Part shown: piece by piece, positions 34,409 to 42,790 of the stretch
How the letters are laid out: every line of letters begins with the position of its first letter
Position numbering within the stretch: the stretch's first letter is position 1
Assembly (NCBI RefSeq): GCF_016428645.1
Contig: NZ_JAELXW010000072.1
Coordinates: 1-46,476, forward strand
Source of the DNA: Glycomyces salinus
GTDB taxonomy: Bacteria; Actinomycetota; Actinomycetes; Mycobacteriales; Micromonosporaceae
Reading direction: 5' to 3'
DNA length: 46,476 bases
The notes under the pieces: generated by a model
Seen by the model: the letters and a program-made list of their open reading frames with translations, nothing else
Database searches by the model: none
What the model was told of the DNA's origin: nothing
Translations under genes and position numbers: made by a program

Positions 34409-35248
34409 TCATCCTTTCACCGCGCCGAGGGTGAGGCCCGCGACGATGTGGCGCTGGAGCGCGAGGGTGAGCAGGATGACCGGGAGCGAGTAGACGGCGG
34501 CGAGTGCCGTCATGGCGCCCCAGTCGAGCCCGAATTGCGTCTGGAAGTTCGCGATCACGATGGGAGTCGTCTGCGCGCGCACCGAGGTGAGCAGCAGCGC
34601 GAACAGGAACTCGTTCCACGAAGCGAGGAACGCGAAGATCGCCGTCACCGCCAGACCGCCGGACACCACCGGCAGGACGACCCGCCAGAGGGCTCCGAGC
34701 CGCGACGCCCCGTCCATCTTCGCGGCCTCCTCGAGCTCGTCGGGAATGGCCTCGAAGAAGCTCGCCATGAGCCAGATCGAGAGTGGAAGCGAGATCGTCG
34801 TATGGGCGATCGCGAGGGCGAACGAGGTGTCGCTGATCCCCAGGGCGCGCATCGTCTCCACCAGCGGGGCTCCGATCGCGATCGTCGGCACCATCCGGGT
34901 GACGAGCGCCGCGAGCACGAACACCCGCCCGCTCGGCGTGCGGTACCTGGTGACCGCATAGGCGGCCGGAACCGCGAGCACCAGGGAGAACAACGTGCTG
35001 AGCACGGCCGTCACGACACTGTTGACGAGCGCTGGAACGACGCCTTCCTTCGCCAGGGCCGCCACGTAGTTCTCCAGCGTCCACACGTCCGGGACCACCG
35101 ACGGGGGCACCGCGATCGCTTCACTCGGGGTCTTGAAGGAGGTGAGCAGGAGGTAGACGAACGGGAAGCCGTACAGCACCAGGATCACGGCGAGCAGGAC
35201 GTAGAGGATCGCCTTCGTCGACCTGCGGCGGGTTTCGATGCCGTTCAT
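34409..35248 (-). CDS. Carbohydrate ABC transporter permease (MalG type)
   Basis: 279 residues with six membrane helices. The EAA loop EELEEAAKMDGASRLGALWRVVLPV (about 187-211) docks the shared ATPase. TSFKTPSEAI and SWNEFLFALLLT are typical of MalG-like sugar permeases (CUT1 family). The ATG at 35248 overlaps the stop of the first permease by four bases (ATGA), so the two are translationally coupled. No ATP-binding gene is in the operon; as in many actinobacteria a shared MsiK-like ATPase elsewhere is probably used. Confidence 0.93.
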   Translation of the reverse strand: MNGIETRRRSTKAILYVLLAVILVLYGFPFVYLLLTSFKTPSEAIAVPPSVVPDVWTLENYVAALAKEGVVPALVNSVVTAVLSTLFSLVLAVPAAYAVTRYRTPSGRVFVLAALVTRMVPTIAIGAPLVETMRALGISDTSFALAIAHTTISLPLSIWLMASFFEAIPDELEEAAKMDGASRLGALWRVVLPVVSGGLAVTAIFAFLASWNEFLFALLLTSVRAQTTPIVIANFQTQFGLDWGAMTALAAVYSLPVILLTLALQRHIVAGLTLGAVKG

Positions 35249-36132
35249 CGGGCCTCCCCCGGACGCCAGATCGCGGTGACGGCCACCGACGCGACCAGGA
35301 GCATCCCGATCAGGTAGATCGTCCCCATCGCACTCGCCAGTCCGATGTCGCCGTAGCGGGTCATGGTGCGGTAGATGAGCAGACTGAGCGTGGTCGTGCT
35401 CTCCTGCGGACCGCCGTTCGTCTGGATCAGGATGATGTCGAACGCGCGGGCCGCGTCGATGCCGCGCACGATGAGCGCGACGGCGATCACGGGACGCAGC
35501 AGCGGGATGATCACCCGGAACAGCATCGTGGGGAATCGCGCTCCGTCGATGCGGGCGGCCTCCAGGATCTCGCCCGGGATGGTCTGCAGCCCGGCGAAGA
35601 GCACGAGGGTGATGAACGAGGTCGTCAGCCAGATATCCGGGAGGGCGACCGAGAAGAGCGCGATCTTCGGGTCGCTCAGCCAGCCGACCTGGCTTGAACT
35701 CTCCAGGATGCCGGCCCGGACGAGGATCTCGTTGACGATGCCGAAATTGTCGACGAGCAGGAAGCGCCACAGCAACCCGGCCACGACCGGCGCGATCATG
35801 AGCGGGTACATGAAGACCGTGCGGAACACCGCCGAGCGCCGACCCAGCGCCGCGAAGATCAGCGCGACGACGAGTCCGATCGCGAACTCGAGCGAGACGA
35901 CGACGAAGGTGTAGACGACCGTGCGGACCGACGCGCCCTGGAACGAGGCCGAGGCGAACGCGTCGATGAAGTTCTGCAGGCCGACCGGGGTGCGGGGTCC
36001 GCCCGCGATCGGCGAGATGTCGTAGAAGGCGTTCGAGACGAACCGGACGAGCGGCCAGAGCACGAAGGCCGCGAGGAAGAGGGCTGCCGGCGCCATGAGC
36101 AACAAGGCGAAACGGCGATCGGTGACACGCAA
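35245..36132 (-). CDS. Carbohydrate ABC transporter permease (MalF type)
   Basis: About 295 residues, six membrane helices. The EAA motif is EILEAARIDGARFPTMLFRVIIPLLRP, and the N-terminal helix LLLMAPAALFLAAFVLWPLVRFVSNAFYD is typical of CUT1 MalF-like permeases. I place the start at a TTG (36132); an upstream in-frame GTG near 36190 is possible. It pairs with the MalG-like permease (4-base overlap) and follows the binding-protein gene on the same strand. Confidence 0.92.
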   Translation of the reverse strand: MRVTDRRFALLLMAPAALFLAAFVLWPLVRFVSNAFYDISPIAGGPRTPVGLQNFIDAFASASFQGASVRTVVYTFVVVSLEFAIGLVVALIFAALGRRSAVFRTVFMYPLMIAPVVAGLLWRFLLVDNFGIVNEILVRAGILESSSQVGWLSDPKIALFSVALPDIWLTTSFITLVLFAGLQTIPGEILEAARIDGARFPTMLFRVIIPLLRPVIAVALIVRGIDAARAFDIILIQTNGGPQESTTTLSLLIYRTMTRYGDIGLASAMGTIYLIGMLLVASVAVTAIWRPGEAR

Positions 36133-36209
36133 CGTGGAAGGTCTTTCTGATCGGACGGGGTGGCCGACGGCTGCGATGCGGTCGGCCACCGGTGCGGAGC
36201 GGTCGGCGG

Positions 36210-37514
36210 CTATTGGAGGATCGCCTCGATCTGCGCCTCCGCCTCCTGCAGCAGGGCGGCGTTGTCCGCCCCGGGTTCGACGGCCTTCTGCAGCATGGGC
36301 GTGAGTACGGTGTCGACGATCTCCTGCCACTGCGGTGTCGCCGGGCGGGGGCGGGTGGCCGGGGCGTTGAGCGTCTCGAGGATCGCGGGGTAGTTCTCCC
36401 TGCCGGCGACTTCCGCCTGCGACTCGAACGCCGAGATGCGCGCGACCAGACCCAGCGACGTGTCGATCGAGAGGTCGTTGTGCTCGTACGCGAAGGCGAT
36501 GAAGTCCTTCGCCAGATCCTGCTTCGTTCCCGCCGCGGGCACCGAGAGGTACCAGGCGCCGGGCACCCCCGCGACGCCGCCCGCGCCCGCGATCATGGGA
36601 GCCGCACCGATCTCGCCCGCGACGGGCGAGTCGTCAGGTGTCTGGGTGTAGGCGTGGCCCCAGAACCGCATCATGGCGAGCTGCCCCTGGTAGAAGAGGT
36701 TCTGCGCTCCGGCCCAGTCCAGTTGCGCCGACCCGGCGGGGGCGTACGGCAGCAGACTCGTGTAGTAGTCGAGCGCCTCCAGGTGCTCGGCGTCGTCGAT
36801 GGTGACCTCGCCGGTCTCCGGGTCGAGGACCATGTGCTCCTCGCCCGTCTGCGAGACCGTGGCGAGCCACTCGGTCTCGACGGCGCCCTTGACATCGGTG
36901 CCGTAGAGGTCGATCTGACCGTCGCCGTCGGTGTCGCGCGTGAAGAACTCCGCGGCGTCGCGGTACTGCTCCCAGTTCGTCGGCGGCGCGAGCGGGTAGC
37001 CGTACTTCGCCTCGAAGTCGGTCTGGTTCTGCGGGTCCTCGAACAGGTCGGTGCGGTAGTAGAGGATCTCGGAGTTGGTGAAGATCGGCATGCCGACGTA
37101 CTCGCCGTCGATCTGCGCCTCGCTCACGAGGCCCGGGAACAGATCCGCCTTCACGTCTTCGGTGAACAGGTCGTCGAGGGGCGAGACGCCGTCGGAGAAC
37201 GCGCTCAGCCAGATCGCGTCGAGAGCGGCGACGTCGAAGGACACGCTGCCCGATCCGAGCTCGGACTGGACGCGGTCGTAGAGGCCGTCATACGGAAGTT
37301 CGACGAGTGTGACCGTCGTTCCCGTCTCGCTCTTGTAGAGGTCGGCGATCGGCTGCAGTTCCGCCAGTCCGCCGCCCTCGACGACGACGGTGAGCTCGTC
37401 CGCCGCGGCGTCGCCGCCTGCGCCACAGCCCGAGAGCGCGAGCACGCCCGCCATCGCCGCGGCGGTTCCGAGGGATGCGGTTCGGGCACGACCGCTGGTA
37501 TCGCGAAGCGTCAT
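36210..37514 (-). CDS. Sugar-binding lipoprotein of the ABC transporter (CUT1)
   Basis: 434 residues. The signal peptide ends at LALSGC with lipidated Cys30. The mature part is a bacterial extracellular solute-binding protein family 1 (GGGLAELQPIADLYKSETGTTVTLVELPYDGLYDRVQSEL; GVPGAWYLSVPAAGTKQDLAKDFIAFA). It captures the oligosaccharide outside the membrane and delivers it to the two permeases encoded next. By operon context the ligand is a fructan or inulin fragment or a difructose anhydride. The first gene of the operon, it follows a promoter region with LacI-type operators. Confidence 0.93.
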   Translation of the reverse strand: MTLRDTSGRARTASLGTAAAMAGVLALSGCGAGGDAAADELTVVVEGGGLAELQPIADLYKSETGTTVTLVELPYDGLYDRVQSELGSGSVSFDVAALDAIWLSAFSDGVSPLDDLFTEDVKADLFPGLVSEAQIDGEYVGMPIFTNSEILYYRTDLFEDPQNQTDFEAKYGYPLAPPTNWEQYRDAAEFFTRDTDGDGQIDLYGTDVKGAVETEWLATVSQTGEEHMVLDPETGEVTIDDAEHLEALDYYTSLLPYAPAGSAQLDWAGAQNLFYQGQLAMMRFWGHAYTQTPDDSPVAGEIGAAPMIAGAGGVAGVPGAWYLSVPAAGTKQDLAKDFIAFAYEHNDLSIDTSLGLVARISAFESQAEVAGRENYPAILETLNAPATRPRPATPQWQEIVDTVLTPMLQKAVEPGADNAALLQEAEAQIEAILQ

Positions 37515-37532
37515 GACTTCGACTCCATTCTT

Positions 37533-37548
37533 GTAGCAGCACTGCTAC
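37533..37548. promoter_or_regulatory. Palindrome GTAGCAG-CA-CTGCTAC before the binding-protein gene
   Basis: Perfect 7-bp arms with a two-base centre lie 18 bases upstream of the binding-protein ATG, in the leader of the mRNA. It could be a DNA operator or a small RNA hairpin just before the ribosome site. Confidence 0.5.
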
Positions 37549-37576
37549 GCGCGAGGGGTCACCGTCGAAGCGGTGA

Positions 37577-37601
37577 CAAAACGTTTTGACAAAACGTCTT
37601 G
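37577..37601. promoter_or_regulatory. Tandem LacI-type operators
   Basis: CAAAACGTTTTG (37577-37588) is a perfect 12-bp CG-centred palindrome. CAAAACGTCTTG (37590-37601) is a second copy with one change, 13 bp away centre to centre. CG-centred AT-flanked palindromes are the classic binding sites of LacI/GalR repressors, and a LacI gene lies in the operon they precede. Confidence 0.75.
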
Positions 37602-37658
37602 GCACGAGTGTGCTGCCCCGGATCAGCGACTGTCAACGCCAAACACTGAAAAAGTTTT

Positions 37659-37674
37659 GCCAAAATCGTTTGGC
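37659..37674. promoter_or_regulatory. Third LacI-like operator
   Basis: GCCAAAATCGTTTGGC is an imperfect 16-bp palindrome with arms GCCAAA/TTTGGC about 80 bp upstream of the tandem sites. An auxiliary site at this distance would allow repressor looping. Confidence 0.55.
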
Positions 37675-37813
37675 TCATTGCCCCCCGGAACGGACGGTCC
37701 CACCATCGGTCAGGCACAGTGCCAAATCCATATAAAGAGGGAAGGAAACCCTGGGGTCCTGCAAGGGGAGGGGTCCTCGGGGCGCATCTCGGTATATAGG
37801 CCGCCAACTTGAT

Positions 37814-37829
37814 ATAGATGCGCATCTAT
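37814..37829. promoter_or_regulatory. Perfect 16-bp palindrome ATAGATGCGCATCTAT
   Basis: A perfect palindrome without spacer in an AT-rich patch 122 bases before the DoxX-like start. Its length and symmetry fit a MarR-, TetR- or PadR-type dimer site. No such regulator is encoded in the window, so the cognate factor is unknown. Confidence 0.6.
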
Positions 37830-37950
37830 GTTATCGTGGGAACGCTTCCATTCGTGAGTCGACGACGGCCAACCCTTGGCGCAAGACGGACAGGGAAGTC
37901 GACCGCCGCCGATCCCCGCCGTCGCCCGACACGCACAAAGGGGATAACTC

Positions 37951-38484
37951 ATGGCCTCAACCACCTCCATCCGCACTCCAGAACGGGTCGAAGGCCGCGC
38001 CTCGGCGACGGTCGACCGCGCGCTGGCCCTCGTCCGCATAGCGCTCGGCTGGGTCTTCCTGTGGGCCTTCCTGGACAAGACCTTCGGCCTCGGCTACAGC
38101 TCGCCCGCCGGACAGGGCTGGATCGACGGCGCGAGCCCGACCTCCGGCTTCCTGGCCAGCCGCGACGGTGCGCTCGGCGACCTGTTCCAGGCCATGGCCG
38201 GCAGCGCCTGGGCCGACTGGGGATTCATGATCGGCATGGCCGGACTCGGGATCGCCCTCACCCTCGGCATCGCGCTGCGCCCGGCCGCCATCGGCGGCTC
38301 GATCCTCATGGTCACCATGTGGGCCTCGATGCTGCCGCTCGAGTCGAACCCGTTCCTCGACGTCCACCTGTTCTACGCGCTCACCATGATCGCCCTGGCC
38401 GCGGCCTCCGCGGGCGACACCTGGGGGCTCGGACGCCGATGGAGCCGGCTCGCCCCGGTCAGGAGCCTCCCGATCCTGCGCTAG
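37951..38484 (+). CDS. DoxX-like membrane protein
   Basis: 177 residues with four membrane helices. VDRALALVRIALGWVFLWAFLDKTFGLGY is the DoxX opening motif. A short loop then precedes helices at about 85-115, 115-135 and 140-160, with conserved LESNPFLDVHLFYALTMIALA. The family includes subunits linked to thiosulfate:quinone oxidoreductase and redox-stress membrane proteins; the activity here is unknown. The start has AAAGGGG upstream. Its last 26 bases overlap the convergent subtilase gene. A 16-bp palindrome upstream suggests its own repressor. Confidence 0.85.
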   Translation: MASTTSIRTPERVEGRASATVDRALALVRIALGWVFLWAFLDKTFGLGYSSPAGQGWIDGASPTSGFLASRDGALGDLFQAMAGSAWADWGFMIGMAGLGIALTLGIALRPAAIGGSILMVTMWASMLPLESNPFLDVHLFYALTMIALAAASAGDTWGLGRRWSRLAPVRSLPILR

Positions 38485-40873
38485 GAACCCGAACCAGGTC
38501 CCCGCCGGAGGCGTTCACCACCGCGAGCGCGAAGTCCTGGCGGGGACCGCCCTCCTCGGCACCGGCCGCCGGGGCGGCGTGCACCACCGCGACGCCGTGG
38601 ACGAGCACCTCGTACCCGCCCTCGGCCGGATCGTCGACCACCACCTGCTGCACGTTGTTCAGCGGATCGGGGAAGGCGCTCGTGTCGCCGTCCAGCACCT
38701 CGCCGCCGGGCGCGCGAACCCGCAGATAGAGCCGGTTCTCCAGGCCGTCGGCGCCGATCGGCGACGGCGCGTCGGTCCACGCGAGCGCGACCTTGAGCGG
38801 CCCGGGACCGGCCTCGACCCGGTACCTGCGGACCTCGCCGGTGGCCACCGCGTCGGCCGGATCGTCGGTGTGGAGCGTGCCCGCGGCCAGCGTCCCGGTC
38901 ACGTCCACGCGGCCGAACCCGCTGACGTCGTTGGTGCCCTCGGGGATCTCCCCGGGGAACTGCCCGGCCATCGGCGCGGCCCCGGCGACCAGGAGTGCCT
39001 TGAGCAGCGCCGCAGACGGACCGCGCTGGTCGAACCCGCCGGTGTCCAGCAGACGCTGCCGCACCAGCGCGGCCGCCCCCGCCACCAGCGGGGTCGACAT
39101 GCTCGTCCCGCCGCTCCAGCAGTAGCGGTCCCGCAGCGGATGGCCCTCAGGGAGGCGGCCCCACAGCGGCTCGTCGTTCTCGGGGAACACCGATGACAGC
39201 AGCGAGAGCACGTTCGTGCCCGGCGCGACCACGTCCGGCTTGACCCGCAGGTCGTCGGTCGGACCCCGCGAGGAGAACGCGGCCATGCCGTCCGGGTCGT
39301 CCGAGACGTGCCCGGCCGGGCCCAGCTTCGGCCAGCGCAGGTCCTTCCACTGCTTGTCGACTCCCGGCGGCGGATCAGACTCGGCCGGGCGGGCGTTCTC
39401 GCCGGCCCCGACGGTCAGGCAGTTCTTGGCCGTCCCCGGCGCGCCCATCGAGTCGGGGTCGATCGTCCCGTCGGCGTCCGCGTCGATCCCGGAATTGCCC
39501 GCCGCGAACAGGATCAGCATGTCCGGGTGGTCCCACATGAACCGGTCGACCGCGAACGAATTGCGGTTGTAGACCCCCGCCACGTCGGCGCCCCAGGAGT
39601 TGGTGTGGATCCTCGCCCCGGCCTCGTACGCCTGGGAGAACAGGTCGCCGATGTCGTGCGGGATGCCGTAGAGGCTGTACTCGGGCGGCGGCCACGGCCG
39701 CTCGAACGGCCGCAACCCCTCCTCTGCCAGCTCGGCCTCGGTCTTCCACCGGAGGCGCTGCCCGATGGCCTGGAAGAAGACCTCCGCGGCGGTCGCCACC
39801 CCGACCGGGACCGCGCTCCCTCCGGCCGCGGCCGCGGCCGAGCCGTCCCCGGCGACCGAGCCGGTGACGTGGGTGCCGTGACCCGAGGCGATGTCGGCCG
39901 GGCCGTCGTCGCTCTCGGGCGGGTCGTTGGTGTATTGGGCCAGCACCCGGCGGACCGGCCAGCTGACCAGCCCGGCGATGCGGCCGCGCAGGTCGGGGTG
40001 GATGGTCGCGGCGTCACCGGAGTCCAGTCCGGTGTCGGCCACGCCGACGATCTGGCCCTCCCCGGCCGGGACCGTCCCCGAGCCTCCGGTCTCGGAGGGC
40101 ACCCGCATGATCTCCCGGGCCCGGTCGTTGGTCATCTGCGAGTAGGAGAACGGGATGATCGCCTGGATGCCCTGGAGGTCCGCCAGCGCGGCCACGGTCC
40201 CGGCCGGGACGGACGCGACCAGCGAGTCCGGGAGCCGGGTCATGATCAGCCCGCCGGCGCCCTCGATGCGCTCGACGGCCTCGTCGGTGGTCTCCCCGGG
40301 GAAGACCGAGATCTCGACCAGCCGCGCATCGCCGTCCTCGATCTCGTCGGCGGCGGGCGCGGCCAGGGCCCGGGCGTCCAGTTCCCGCCGCGCCCCGCGC
40401 CGCAGCTTCGGCGAGACCTTCATGACCGGGCGGAACGGGGTGACGTCCTCGACCCACGGCCGCGACCTGACCGACTCGATCCGCTCGGGCAGCGCCCCGA
40501 CCAGCAGCGTGAAGCCGCGCAGGGTGCCGTGGACGGTCGCACCGGACTCGGCCAGCTCGCGCATCCACTCCGGAGCGGGCGGACCGGCCAGCTTGACCAG
40601 GAAGTACGCGGTGCGCCCGGGCGGCGGCTCGACCGGCGCCGACTGCTGCGCGGCCACGGCCGCGCCGAACGCGAACCTCGCGCCGGTGACCTGCACCGGC
40701 GAATCCTCGACAGGAGAGGACTCGATGCCCTGCTCGACCAGGCGCGCGGCCTGAGCGTCGGTGCAGCGCACCAGCATCGTGTCCGGATACTCGGCCAGGA
40801 CCTCGGCCCCGATGTCCCGAACGACCGCGGTCTGGCCGCGATCGCGAAGCGTCACCAGTCGTCTGCTCGCCAT
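38459..40873 (-). CDS. Subtilisin-family serine protease (S8, KP-43-like)
   Basis: 804 residues. The catalytic triad is Asp280 (VADTGLD), His332 (GHGTHVTG) and Ser591 (GGTSMSTPLVAGA), with oxyanion Asn460 (AAGNSG). About 250 residues precede the catalytic domain, with two inhibitor-like repeats rather than one. A C-terminal jelly-roll domain follows (ADAVATGEVRRYRVEAGPGPLKVALAWTDAP; LNNVQQVVVDDPAEGGYEVLVHG), as in KP-43 and related oxidatively stable subtilases. I start it at the ATG at 40873 with GGAGG seven bases upstream. No Sec or Tat signal peptide is visible from this start, which is unusual for a protease of this type. Confidence 0.92.
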   Translation of the reverse strand: MASRRLVTLRDRGQTAVVRDIGAEVLAEYPDTMLVRCTDAQAARLVEQGIESSPVEDSPVQVTGARFAFGAAVAAQQSAPVEPPPGRTAYFLVKLAGPPAPEWMRELAESGATVHGTLRGFTLLVGALPERIESVRSRPWVEDVTPFRPVMKVSPKLRRGARRELDARALAAPAADEIEDGDARLVEISVFPGETTDEAVERIEGAGGLIMTRLPDSLVASVPAGTVAALADLQGIQAIIPFSYSQMTNDRAREIMRVPSETGGSGTVPAGEGQIVGVADTGLDSGDAATIHPDLRGRIAGLVSWPVRRVLAQYTNDPPESDDGPADIASGHGTHVTGSVAGDGSAAAAAGGSAVPVGVATAAEVFFQAIGQRLRWKTEAELAEEGLRPFERPWPPPEYSLYGIPHDIGDLFSQAYEAGARIHTNSWGADVAGVYNRNSFAVDRFMWDHPDMLILFAAGNSGIDADADGTIDPDSMGAPGTAKNCLTVGAGENARPAESDPPPGVDKQWKDLRWPKLGPAGHVSDDPDGMAAFSSRGPTDDLRVKPDVVAPGTNVLSLLSSVFPENDEPLWGRLPEGHPLRDRYCWSGGTSMSTPLVAGAAALVRQRLLDTGGFDQRGPSAALLKALLVAGAAPMAGQFPGEIPEGTNDVSGFGRVDVTGTLAAGTLHTDDPADAVATGEVRRYRVEAGPGPLKVALAWTDAPSPIGADGLENRLYLRVRAPGGEVLDGDTSAFPDPLNNVQQVVVDDPAEGGYEVLVHGVAVVHAAPAAGAEEGGPRQDFALAVVNASGGDLVRVPSAGSGGS

Positions 40874-40976
40874 GGGGGTGCCTCCCGGAGATGGGGCCGG
40901 CGGCACACGGGCTGAGCCGCCCTTAACAGGAGGTTACCGCCTGGCGACATAAAGTGGAGTACCCGGTCCGGGCGAA

Positions 40977-42110
40977 TCACCCCGCCGGGAAGCGGATGAT
41001 CCTGTCGTCGCCGTCGCGCACCTCGCCGCGTCCGTCCGTGTTGGACGTGGTCAGCCACAGCGCCCCGTCGGGCGCGACCGCCACGGTCCGCAGCCGCCCG
41101 TACTCGCCCTCGAACCTGGACGCGGGCTCGCCGACCGTGCCGTCGCCGTTCAGCGGGACCGTCCACAGTCGGGCCCCGCGCAGCGCCGCCATGTAGAGCA
41201 CGTCCCCGGCGATCGCGATCCCCGACGGCGATGCCTCCTCGACCGGCCAGGTCAGCAGCGGATCGGTGAACCGCCCGTCGTCGGTGCCGCCCTCGCCTTC
41301 GACCTCGGGCCAGCCGTAGTTGTTCCCCGCCTCGATCAGGTTCAGCTCGTCGAGGGCGTTCTGCCCGAACTCGCTGGCGTACAGTCGCCCGTCGGCGTCC
41401 CAGGCCAGCCCCTGGACGTTGCGGTGCCCCAGCGTCCACACCGGAGAACCCTCGGTCGGGTTCCCCTCGGCGGCGTCGCCTTCGGAGGTCAGACGCAGGA
41501 TCTTGCCGTTGGGGCTGTTCTCGTCCTGCGAGAGCGAGGTGTCCCCGGCGTCGCCGGTGGCGGCGTAGAGCATCGAGTCGGGACCGAAGGCGATCCGGCC
41601 GCCGTTGTGGTTCCCGGCCGCAGCGATGCCGGTGAACACCGACTCCTGCTCCTCGCCGAGCCGGAACCGCACGATCCGGTTGTCGCCCTCGTCGGAGGCG
41701 AAATAGGCGTAGACCAGCTCGTCCGCCTCGTAGTCCGGCGAGACCGCCAGACCGAGCAGGCCGCCCTCGCCCTCGGCGCGCACACCCTCGATCCGCTGCA
41801 CCTGCTCGGGACCGGAACCGTCGAGGCCGACGCGCAGGATGTCGGCGGTGCCGCGCTCGGACACCAGCGCCGAGCCGTCGGGCAGGAACGCCAGCCCCCA
41901 CGGCACGGCCAGCCCCCGGACCAGCTCCTGCCCGCCGTCGAGGTCCGGCGCGCCGGTCGGGTCGCTCGCGCTCGGGGACGGCTCGACCGGCGTGGGGCTG
42001 CTGGTCGGCTCGGCCCCGCCCTGGTCGTCATCGGCGCATCCGGCGGCGGTGAGGGCCAGCAGCCCGCCGAGGACGGTGCGGCGGCGCACTCCCGGGTCGA
42101 TCGGTTTCAT
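40977..42110 (-). CDS. PQQ-dependent sugar dehydrogenase-like lipoprotein (GSDH/L-sorbosone dehydrogenase family)
   Basis: 377 residues. A RRRTVLGGLLALTAAGC leader combines a twin-arginine-like start with a lipobox; Cys25 is the likely lipidation site. After a Ser/Pro/Glu linker comes the six-bladed propeller (LAVPWGLAFLPDGSALVSERGTADILRV; EGGLLGLAVSPDYEADELVYAYF; GHRNVQGLAWDADGRLYASEFGQNALDELNLI). It would oxidise sugars outside the membrane with PQQ as cofactor; no PQQ synthesis gene is here. The ATG overlaps the preceding kinase stop by four bases, so it belongs to a LacI-kinase-dehydrogenase operon. Confidence 0.9.
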   Translation of the reverse strand: MKPIDPGVRRRTVLGGLLALTAAGCADDDQGGAEPTSSPTPVEPSPSASDPTGAPDLDGGQELVRGLAVPWGLAFLPDGSALVSERGTADILRVGLDGSGPEQVQRIEGVRAEGEGGLLGLAVSPDYEADELVYAYFASDEGDNRIVRFRLGEEQESVFTGIAAAGNHNGGRIAFGPDSMLYAATGDAGDTSLSQDENSPNGKILRLTSEGDAAEGNPTEGSPVWTLGHRNVQGLAWDADGRLYASEFGQNALDELNLIEAGNNYGWPEVEGEGGTDDGRFTDPLLTWPVEEASPSGIAIAGDVLYMAALRGARLWTVPLNGDGTVGEPASRFEGEYGRLRTVAVAPDGALWLTTSNTDGRGEVRDGDDRIIRFPAG

Positions 42111-42772
42111 TCAGCGGCTCCAAGTCCGAGTGCGTCGTAGTCGAAAACGAGGTCGGCGCGGTCGCGCGACTTGCGGATGCGGCGGGCGTTCGGCTCGTCG
42201 ACCGCCTCGATCCAGGCCCGGGTCTCCTCTGCCGACTTCCCGAAGGCCCGATGGCGGGCCGACAGCCGCTCCAGGCGCGGACCGTCGTCGGTCTCGCAGT
42301 ACCAGACCTCGGTGAGCGCCTCGCGCACCGCCGGCCACGGCTCGCCCGAGTCCAGCAGGTAGTTCCCCTCGGTCACCACGACCTCGGCCTCCGGCCCGAT
42401 CGGGATCGACCCGGCCACCGGCTCCTCGAGCCGCCGGTCGAACTCGGGGGCGTAGACGGTCGCACCGGTCTCGGCGGCCGCGCGGCGCAGCAGGGACAGA
42501 TAGCCGCGGCCGTCGAAGGTGTCGATGGCGCCCTTGCGGTCCAGGCGGCCGAGCCGCCGCAGCGCCGCGTCGGCGAGGTGGAAGCCGTCCATCGGCACCT
42601 GCACCGCCCGCCGCCCGCCCGGGTCGAGCGCGGCCGCCAGCCAGCGGGCCACGGTCGACTTGCCCGCCCCCGGGCACCCGGCGATGCCGATCAGGACGCG
42701 GCCGCCGCCGCGCAGGGCCCCGACCCGCTCCAGCAGTGCGGCCTTGGAAGTCTCGAGGGTCTCCACACCCAC
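42107..42772 (-). CDS. P-loop nucleoside/sugar kinase (PRK/uridine kinase-like)
   Basis: 221 residues. Walker A GCPGAGKST (32-40), PMDGFHLADAALRRLGRLDRKGAIDTFDGRGYL and VVVTEGNYLLD match the phosphoribulokinase/uridine-kinase-like group that includes PanK-like proteins and FrcK of fructose ABC loci. The substrate is uncertain; a sugar is likely from the LacI regulator 18 bases upstream and the sugar dehydrogenase coupled downstream. The GTG at 42772 or at 42766 is the start. It is cytosolic. Confidence 0.85.
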   Translation of the reverse strand: MGVETLETSKAALLERVGALRGGGRVLIGIAGCPGAGKSTVARWLAAALDPGGRRAVQVPMDGFHLADAALRRLGRLDRKGAIDTFDGRGYLSLLRRAAAETGATVYAPEFDRRLEEPVAGSIPIGPEAEVVVTEGNYLLDSGEPWPAVREALTEVWYCETDDGPRLERLSARHRAFGKSAEETRAWIEAVDEPNARRIRKSRDRADLVFDYDALGLGAAE

Positions 42773-42790
42773 GAACCTAGCCGACGACGA

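Larger units (their letters stand above)
37515..37950. promoter_or_regulatory. Operator-rich divergent region between the fructan operon and the DoxX-like gene
   Basis: This 436-base stretch holds no convincing gene and is much more AT-rich than its flanks. From left to right it carries a palindrome at 37533-37548, LacI-like operators at 37577-37588, 37590-37601 and 37659-37674, and a 16-bp palindrome at 37814-37829. Short open frames inside it lack ribosome sites and family resemblance. Confidence 0.65.

Noticed and set aside
37559-37825. Small open frames in the operator region
   Set aside because: No ribosome site, odd composition, and they run through the operators and palindromes; more likely non-coding.
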